The notes under the pieces: model-generated
The model's database searches: none
Told to the model about the DNA's origin: nothing
The model's input: only the letters and a program-made list of their open reading frames with translations
Made by a program: the position numbers and the translations under genes
DNA from: Bog-564 sp035509915
Lineage (GTDB): Bacteria > Actinomycetota > Acidimicrobiia > Acidimicrobiales > UBA8190
Direction: 5' to 3'
DNA length: 29,260 nt
Assembly (NCBI GenBank): GCA_035509915.1
Contig: DATKIB010000030.1
Location: 1 to 29,260, forward strand
Part shown: in pieces, positions 24,194 to 29,260 of the stretch
Position numbering within the stretch: the first letter of the stretch is position 1
Layout of the letters: each line of letters starts with the position of its first letter

Positions 24194-24951
24194 CTCGGCG
24201 CAGGCGGCTCGGCCAGCAACGCCTGCTGGAAACCGAGCAGCGAAGATATTCCCTTCTCTGCCAATCCGAGCATCTCGTCGAGCTCGCTGCGAGTGAAGGC
24301 CATGCCCTCGGCCGTCCCCTGAACCTCGACGAAACGGCCGCTGCCGGTCATCACGACGTTCATGTCCACCTCCGCCCTCGAGTCCTCGGAGTAGTCGAGG
24401 TCCAACAGACAGACGGCGTCGACCACCCCTACCGACACCGCGGCACAGGAGTCGACCAGAGGCTGGGCGGAGATGACGCCCCTGTTGAGCTGGCGCGTGA
24501 AGCAGTCGTGCAGCGCCACGTACGCGCCGCAGATCGAGGCGGTCCTCGTACCACCGTCGGCCTGAAGCACGTCGCAGTCGACGGTCACCTGCATCTCACC
24601 CATGGCGACGAGGTCGGTCACAGCGCGAAGCGATCGCCCGATGAGGCGCTGGATCTCCTGGGTCCGCCCCGACTGGCGGCCCTTTGCCGCCTCGCGCCCT
24701 ATTCGCTCGGCCGAGGACCCGGGCAGCAACGAGTACTCGGCGGTCACCCATCCCTTACCCCCACCGCGCATCCATGGAGGGACCCGGTCCTCCACCGACG
24801 CGGTGCAAAGCACCTTGGTCCGCCCCATCGAGACGAGCACCGACCCCGGTGCGAACTCGGTGAAGTCGCGCACGAAGGAGACCGGGCGCATCTCGTCGAC
24901 CGCCCTGCCGTCTGGGCGAAGGGCGCGCTCGCCGGCGGGCCGCGCGCTCAT
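24190..24951 (-). CDS. rph: Ribonuclease PH
   Basis: 253 aa from ATG 24951, fixed by the ATGA overlap with the MBL gene; the longer open frame lies over that gene. RNase PH trims tRNA 3' ends by phosphorolysis. RPDGRAVDEMRPVSF opens the protein, followed by GSVLVSMGRTKVLCTASVE, GWVTAEYSLLPGSS, RTQEIQRLIGRSLRAV (an Arg-rich active-site stretch), VDCDVLQADGGTRTASI, and DLDYSEDSRAEVDMNVVMT, which supplies the acidic residues. Length is standard. Its stop overlaps rdgB as GTGA. In this genome the one tRNA visible lacks CCA, so 3' trimming before CCA addition would matter. Confidence 0.96.
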   Translation of the reverse strand: MSARPAGERALRPDGRAVDEMRPVSFVRDFTEFAPGSVLVSMGRTKVLCTASVEDRVPPWMRGGGKGWVTAEYSLLPGSSAERIGREAAKGRQSGRTQEIQRLIGRSLRAVTDLVAMGEMQVTVDCDVLQADGGTRTASICGAYVALHDCFTRQLNRGVISAQPLVDSCAAVSVGVVDAVCLLDLDYSEDSRAEVDMNVVMTGSGRFVEVQGTAEGMAFTRSELDEMLGLAEKGISSLLGFQQALLAEPPAPR

Positions 24952-25706
24952 ATCGAGTACCCGCGGCCGATCGCCGCTTGGCTCACGGGGCCCCCGAAGG
25001 TCTCCTCGGCTTCGGCGCGTACGTCCTCGGCGCGAACGGTCGGCCACCTGTGGGTGATCACGAGCCTGCGAACCGACGCGGCCCTCGCCGTGCTGCCCGC
25101 CTCGCGTCCGGTCATGTGCCCTGCCGTCCCTTGGAACTTCGTCGTGTACGTGGCCTCGCAGAGAGCGAGGTCCAGCCCCGGGCCCAGGGCCTCCAAGGAC
25201 CATCCGGGCCCCGAGTCGGCAGAGTACCCCAGCGCGCCGAGCTCGCCTTCGATGCGCACCGCGTGAGTGACCGGAGGATGGTCGGTGCGCGAGAAGCTGA
25301 CCTGCAGATCACCGAGGCGCACCCCATCACCGTCTCCCACTTCGCGCCAGTCGAGGATCCCGTCTATGTCCTGCGCGAGCTTCGGCCTGATCCCCGGCGA
25401 CGCGTAGACCGGTATGGGCTCGCGGCGAAACCCGATCACCCATCGCGCCGCGGTCAGGAGGTTCTCAATGTCGCTGAAGTGGTCGCAGTGCTCGTGGGTG
25501 AGCACCACGCCCGACAGAGCCATCGGGTCGCAGAAGCGCTGGAGGTTGGCGAAGGTCCCGGGTCCAGCGTCGAGCCACAGGCTCGTGCCCGAGCCCCAGG
25601 AGCGAACGAGGTAACCGCTTGCGGCACCGGAGGAAGAGCCGCCGGAAGTGCCGCCGGCGGGCCCGCTGTAGCTCCCGTCGCAGCCGAGGACGGTGAGGGT
25701 GATCAA
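24948..25706 (-). CDS. Metallo-beta-lactamase fold hydrolase, Rv1339-like
   Basis: 252 aa from TTG 25706, whose TTGA overlaps the murD stop. The zinc motif HxHxDH is present as HEHCDH (71-76), with later ligands in DHPPVTHA, GYSADSG and LVITHRWP. Gene order and features such as TVLGCDGS, ASGYLVR and LCEATYTTK match M. tuberculosis Rv1339, reported to be a cAMP phosphodiesterase, which also sits directly before rphA. A Gly/Ser-rich insert (about residues 15-30) sits in the first loop. Cyclic nucleotide phosphodiesterase activity is likely by family but not proven here. Cytoplasmic. Confidence 0.85.
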   Translation of the reverse strand: MITLTVLGCDGSYSGPAGGTSGGSSSGAASGYLVRSWGSGTSLWLDAGPGTFANLQRFCDPMALSGVVLTHEHCDHFSDIENLLTAARWVIGFRREPIPVYASPGIRPKLAQDIDGILDWREVGDGDGVRLGDLQVSFSRTDHPPVTHAVRIEGELGALGYSADSGPGWSLEALGPGLDLALCEATYTTKFQGTAGHMTGREAGSTARAASVRRLVITHRWPTVRAEDVRAEAEETFGGPVSQAAIGRGYSI

Positions 25707-27085
25707 CTGCCCGAGGAGACGAGCTCGGCCACGGCGCGGTTGAAGGCCGCGCCCCTCTGCACGTAGGTCCCCTCGACGATCGGGGTGGGGGCCGCGGGAG
25801 AGAACAGCACCACCCCCTCCTCGCCGAGAATCCCGGACGCGATCCTCGCCGCCTCGTCCACGCTCGGCGCCGGACGGCATTCGACGCTCGATCCGGATGC
25901 GGAGATCTCCCGGCACAGACGGTCACCGAGATCGGGCAGGTACACGATCGAAGGCACAGGGCGCGTGCGGTGGAGCTCCTCCAGGAGAGGGGCTAGGTCC
26001 ACCCCCCGGTCCTGGCCGCCGAGGATCAGGCAGATCCTCCGGCCGGCGAAGGTACGCAGCGCCGCCACCGTGCCCGCGGGGTTGCTGGCCAGAGCGTCGT
26101 TGACGTACTCGACGCCCCGCGCGCTCGCGACGGTCTCGAGCCGGTTCGGAAGGACCGGCATGTGCCCGAGGGCCTCCGCGAGCGCGTCGGCCTTCGGAAT
26201 GCCGCCGGTCTCGAGCAGGCAGGCGGAGATCGCGCCGCAGAGGTTGACGAGGTTGTGCGCGCCTCGCAACCCGAGCGCGGTGCGCGTGAGGTCGAGCACC
26301 GGCTCGCCGTCGACCGTCACCGCCGAGTCTTCGACGACGACACGTCCCTCACTGCCGTAGAGGATGCGGCGCTCGTAGCGCGCGGTGCTCGCTACTGCGT
26401 CCGGGCTCGCGGAGCTCACTGCCAGGGTGACGTCCGCGCGGTGGTCGAAGAGGTTGAGCTTGTCCCGCACGTAGCGGTCGTAGCTCCCGTGCCAGTCGAG
26501 ATGATCCGGAGCGAGCAGGGTGAGCACCCCCACCGGCGGGGAAACCTGCACGTCGGCGGCCTGGAAGCTCGAGACCTCGACGACGTAGACGTCTCCGGGC
26601 TCCTCACGGTAGAGGGCGGTGAGAGGGGTGCCCATGTTGCCCCCGAGCCGGACGCGCAGCCCGCAAGCCTCGAGGACGATCGCTGCGAGCCAGGCTGTGG
26701 TGGTCTTGCCCTTCGTGCCCGTCACCGCGACCACCCGACTGCCGGAGAAGTCCTCGAGCCACATGGCGGTCACCGACGTCACCTCCGCGCCCGAGGCGCG
26801 GGCCTTGCGCAGCTCCTCGCGGTAGACGGACACCCCGGGTGAGCGCACGATGCAGTCGAAGCTGCCCTCGGCGAGCGCCGACGGTGCGAGCACCGGGATC
26901 TCCACGCCGCCGACCGGCAGCTCGGAGGCGTCGGTCGATCTGTCGTCGACGAAGACGACCTGCGCGCCGCGCTCGAGCGCGGCCTCGGCTGCTTCGCGTC
27001 CCTCGACGCCCGTCCCCCACACGGCCACACGCGGAACGCGCAGCCGATCGAGACCTGTCGTGCGCGCGGAAGGGGGTGGGGTCAT
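25703..27085 (-). CDS. murD: UDP-N-acetylmuramoyl-L-alanine:glutamate ligase, MurD/MurD2 type
   Basis: 460 aa from ATG 27085, the usual length for Mur ligases. The domain order is typical: N-terminal Rossmann-like part (RVAVWGTGVEGREAAEAA), an ATP loop TGTKGKTT (122-129), LGGNMGTPL, VVEVSSFQA, LLAPDHLDWHGSYDRYVRDK, and a C-terminal LILGGQDRGVDLAPLLEEL with FSPAAPTP. The enzyme adds glutamate to UDP-MurNAc-L-Ala in the cytoplasm. Because murL is directly upstream, I favour the MurD2 function (uses L-glutamate, followed by epimerisation), but the residues that separate MurD2 from MurD cannot be judged by eye, and an ordinary murD may exist elsewhere. The start lies in the last unit of the upstream mini-ORF repeat. 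The stop overlaps the MBL start as TTGA. Confidence 0.88.
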   Translation of the reverse strand: MTPPPSARTTGLDRLRVPRVAVWGTGVEGREAAEAALERGAQVVFVDDRSTDASELPVGGVEIPVLAPSALAEGSFDCIVRSPGVSVYREELRKARASGAEVTSVTAMWLEDFSGSRVVAVTGTKGKTTTAWLAAIVLEACGLRVRLGGNMGTPLTALYREEPGDVYVVEVSSFQAADVQVSPPVGVLTLLAPDHLDWHGSYDRYVRDKLNLFDHRADVTLAVSSASPDAVASTARYERRILYGSEGRVVVEDSAVTVDGEPVLDLTRTALGLRGAHNLVNLCGAISACLLETGGIPKADALAEALGHMPVLPNRLETVASARGVEYVNDALASNPAGTVAALRTFAGRRICLILGGQDRGVDLAPLLEELHRTRPVPSIVYLPDLGDRLCREISASGSSVECRPAPSVDEAARIASGILGEEGVVLFSPAAPTPIVEGTYVQRGAAFNRAVAELVSSGS

Positions 27086-27182
27086 CCGGGTGGCGGGGCG
27101 GCCGGTGGGGTCATCCGGCTGGCGGGTTCATCGGGCTGGCGGGTTCATCGGGCTGGTCGGTTCATCGGGCTGGTCGGTTCAT
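27082..27182 (-). repeat. 17-bp tandem repeat forming a chain of ATGA-linked mini-ORFs between murL and murD
   Basis: On the minus strand, units with consensus ATGAACCCGCCAGCCCG repeat four times, then a longer 29-bp unit follows. Each unit reads as a mini-ORF ending in TGA that overlaps the next ATG: 27182-27162 and 27165-27145 (both MNRPAR), 27148-27128 (MNPPAR), 27131-27111 (MNPPAG) and 27114-27082 (MTPPAAPPPG). The first ATG overlaps the murL stop, and the last TGA overlaps the murD ATG. So six ATGA junctions run in a row. No ribosome site is visible before murD. The repeat is certain; a role in translation is inference. Confidence 0.88.
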
Positions 27183-28606
27183 CGGGTGGGCGCGGCTCCC
27201 GATCGCGCTCGCGGGACCGACTCGGAGATGCAGTCGCGGATCCCGGCGAAGACCTCTGCGCTCGAGGCCAGATGCCGCGCCGGGCCGGCGACTGCCGGGC
27301 CGCGCTCCCCGATCCTCTTGCGGACGTGCTCCACGACCACCGCGCCGGACCAGGAAGGGTCGGCGAGCAACCGACCGAAGGCCTCGAATACCTCCTCTAC
27401 CGTTCCGACACACTCGAAGGGCTTTCTGCGAGGGTCGAGCATGTCGGAGAAGCCCTCGACCTGCGTCACGTCGTCGAGCATGTCCGTGCCGAAGATCTGC
27501 ACCAGCTCGCGACGGCCGAGGAAGGGCGCGAGCGCAAGGAACACGAACCGGCACTTGGGGCAGTCGGCGCACCAGCCGTCGAAGGGATCGGAGATCCGAA
27601 ACGCCCTGTTGCAGCTGCGGAACGAGGAGAGATAGGGCGTCAGGGTCGCGAAGGCCCCGGTGATCTCCAGCTCGGTGAACCTCCTCAGAACAGACACACA
27701 GCGGACCGAGCTGTGGACCGAGTCTCGGAGCGCCTCGCCGAGCAAGGTCTCGAACTCGGCCGACTTGCTCCACTGATGGTTGATCTCGACGCCTCCGGCG
27801 GGCCCGGCCATGCTGTCCGATCTCGGAGGGCCGCCGCCCACCCTCGAAGGGCTGTCCACCCTCGTTGGAGCGTCCGCCGAGGCCTCCGTGGCCATGACGG
27901 TCGTGTCGTAACCGCGGACGTACCCGCCGGCGACGGCGAGGAGGCAGACGATCGCAGTCACGGGCACGTGACCGTTCATCGCACCCTGGCGATTGAGCTC
28001 GAGCAGCAGCGGGTCGATCCGGCGCTCGATCGCGAAGAGGCCGAGCCCTGAGATCGACGCGATCCGCTCCACCGCAGGGCTCGAGTTGATAGACACGAGA
28101 ACCGGCGGCGGGTCCAGGTGCTTCAGGGCCTCGAGCACCACGATCGAGTCCTTCCCGCCACCGACCGGTACCGCCGTGCCGGGTGGCGGCGCCTCGATGG
28201 CGGGCGTGCCGTGTGGCCGGTCGCCGGCGCCGGCAGTGGAGACGTCGAGGTCCAGCGGGACTGCGAGCCCGTTGCGGTAGGCGAACTCGCGCATGCCGCT
28301 GTCGTAGATCCCGTGGAGGAACCGGGACTCCGCAGGGCTCAGCGCGCCCGTCTCGACGACGATTCGACGCGGGGCAGCCGTCTTGTAGTAGCTGACGCCG
28401 GCCGCGAGGTGGAGCAAGCGGACCACGGCTTCGAACCCGGCACGTGCCCCGGGCGACAGCTCGACACCGCGACCTCCGAAGGCGATCCTCTCCTCGAAGA
28501 CGTGCTCGTCGTCGAGGGCATAACGCAGCACCGCGCCCGGCCCCGCAGGATCGGCCTCGAAGCTGGTGATCCTGAAGCAGTCGTAGCTGGCGGGACTAAA
28601 GGGCAA
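27179..28606 (-). CDS. murL: UDP-MurNAc-L-Ala-L-Glu epimerase, MurL family
   Basis: 475 aa if started at TTG 28606. The open frame also allows CTG 28630 (overlapping the cysM stop) or GTG 28684 inside cysM, so the N-terminus is uncertain. MurL converts the L-Glu of UDP-MurNAc-L-Ala-L-Glu to D-Glu using ATP. Marks of the family are AAGVSYYKTAAP (68-79), the PP-loop-like VGGGKDS (148-154), NGHVPVTAIVCLLAV, VMATEASAD, EINHQWSKSAEFE and a Cys cluster DGWCADCPKCRFVF (343-356). A Gly/Pro/Ser-rich insert (about 245-273) splits the EASAD and NHQWSKS blocks, which I remember as adjacent in other members. It sits between cysM and murD, where M. tuberculosis has murI. The family call rests on memory of motifs and on the murD neighbour. 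Confidence 0.82.
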   Translation of the reverse strand: MPFSPASYDCFRITSFEADPAGPGAVLRYALDDEHVFEERIAFGGRGVELSPGARAGFEAVVRLLHLAAGVSYYKTAAPRRIVVETGALSPAESRFLHGIYDSGMREFAYRNGLAVPLDLDVSTAGAGDRPHGTPAIEAPPPGTAVPVGGGKDSIVVLEALKHLDPPPVLVSINSSPAVERIASISGLGLFAIERRIDPLLLELNRQGAMNGHVPVTAIVCLLAVAGGYVRGYDTTVMATEASADAPTRVDSPSRVGGGPPRSDSMAGPAGGVEINHQWSKSAEFETLLGEALRDSVHSSVRCVSVLRRFTELEITGAFATLTPYLSSFRSCNRAFRISDPFDGWCADCPKCRFVFLALAPFLGRRELVQIFGTDMLDDVTQVEGFSDMLDPRRKPFECVGTVEEVFEAFGRLLADPSWSGAVVVEHVRKRIGERGPAVAGPARHLASSAEVFAGIRDCISESVPRARSGAAPTR

Positions 28607-28626
28607 CGGCCGTCGACTCGCCCGGC

Positions 28627-29260
28627 TCAGAAGTAGATGGTCCGGCGTGCACGCTCGGTGACCACATCGAGGTCGTCGGTCCACGCCCCGGTGGAGAGGT
28701 ACTTCCAGCCCGCGTCCGCGCAGACCACGACGACGACGCCCGAGGAGATCTCACCGGCGCACTTCGCCGCCCCGGCCATGGCGGCACCCGAGGAGATCCC
28801 CGCGAAGATGCCGGCCTCGGCAAGCCTGCGGGTCCACTCGACCGAAGCTCGCGGCCCGACGATGGTCTTGCGATCGAGAAGCTCAGCGCCGCCGAGCTCG
28901 CCGAATATCGCTGGGATGTAGCCGTCGTCGAGGTTGCGAAGTCCGTCGACGGTCTCGCCTGCCGGGGGCTCGATCGCCCACACCTGCACCGACGGGTTGC
29001 GCTCCTTCAAGAACCGGCCGACCCCTAGCAGCGTCCCCGACGTGCCGAGCCCCGCTACGAGGTGGGTCACCTCGGGGCAGTCGCGCCAGATCTCGGGCCC
29101 GGTGCCCTCGTAGTGCGCCCGGGGGTTGGCCGCGTTGGCGTACTGGTAGAGGAAGACCCACTCGGGGTGCTCCCCCGCCAGGCGCTGGGCCAGGCGGACG
29201 GCGCCGTTGGACCCCTCGCCGCCCGGGGACGGGATGATCTCGTCGGTCCCCCAGACCTCG
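28627..29260 (-). CDS. cysM: Cysteine synthase CysM, partial (N-terminus beyond window)
   Basis: 211 residues of the C-terminal part are present; the frame is open to the window edge, so the start and the PLP lysine lie outside. The fragment begins EVWGTDEIIPSPGGEGSNGA and contains LYQYANAANPRAHYEGTGPE, VAGLGTSGTLLGVGRFL, the PLP phosphate/serine loop GIFAGISSGAAMAGA, and ends near VVCADAGWKYLSTGAW. It is very like mycobacterial CysM, which makes cysteine from O-phosphoserine and thiocarboxylated CysO, more than like CysK. In mycobacteria cysM follows mec and cysO and precedes the murI-Rv1339-rph block, the same order as here apart from murI. Confidence 0.92.
   Translation of the reverse strand, partial: EVWGTDEIIPSPGGEGSNGAVRLAQRLAGEHPEWVFLYQYANAANPRAHYEGTGPEIWRDCPEVTHLVAGLGTSGTLLGVGRFLKERNPSVQVWAIEPPAGETVDGLRNLDDGYIPAIFGELGGAELLDRKTIVGPRASVEWTRRLAEAGIFAGISSGAAMAGAAKCAGEISSGVVVVVCADAGWKYLSTGAWTDDLDVVTERARRTIYF

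Noticed and set aside
27082..27188. CRISPR array
   Set aside because: The 17-bp units are directly adjacent with no spacers, and no cas genes are near.

Overview
The window is about 29 kb of high-GC, gene-dense DNA. It uses many GTG and TTG starts, has many 4-nt stop/start overlaps and carries a non-CCA-encoded tRNA. The gene content (a Wzt/Wzm glycan exporter, a mycobacterial-type CysM, the MBL-rph-rdgB block, a fused acyl-CoA dehydrogenase with HadA/HadB-like hydratases) points to an actinobacterium, plausibly a member of Acidimicrobiia. That placement is inference.

Region 1 (1-14347) is a surface-glycan locus. It holds a GT2 cut by the window edge, a GT4, a GT2-GT4 fusion, a DUF1698-type methyltransferase, a GT4-GT4 fusion, two more GT4 enzymes, a GT-B-like half protein and a methyltransferase-like protein with a degraded SAM motif. 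Two small coiled-coil proteins are each translationally coupled to a glycosyltransferase. The Wzt/Wzm ABC exporter closes the locus. No nucleotide-sugar synthesis or lipid-initiation genes are present, so they must lie elsewhere. Divergent from wzm is a secreted protein (14476-16236) made of seven 52-residue repeats, read as a seven-bladed propeller, followed by a CHAP peptidoglycan hydrolase domain.

Region 2 (16243-18205) holds a solitary clpP, tRNA-Leu(UAG), a lipoprotein gene that begins two bases after the tRNA, and a GNAT acetyltransferase.

Region 3 (18411-23253) is a beta-oxidation-like set: an Hsd4A/FabG-like SDR on plus, converging on a minus-strand group (HadA-like dehydratase, DoxX membrane protein, fused acyl-CoA dehydrogenase, HadB-like MaoC hydratase). 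A KstR-like palindrome lies just before the dehydrogenase. Steroid side-chain or other branched acyl-CoA breakdown is a reasonable guess.

Region 4 (23573-29260, all minus) reads cysM, murL, murD, MBL phosphodiesterase-like, rph, rdgB. In Mycobacterium tuberculosis the matching cluster has murI (glutamate racemase) between cysM and the MBL gene. Here that place is taken by a MurL-type epimerase and a MurD-type ligase, which together give a racemase-free route to D-glutamate in peptidoglycan. The murL-murD junction is unusual: it is a 17-bp tandem repeat in which every unit is a tiny ORF whose TGA overlaps the next ATG, making an unbroken chain from the murL stop to the murD start.
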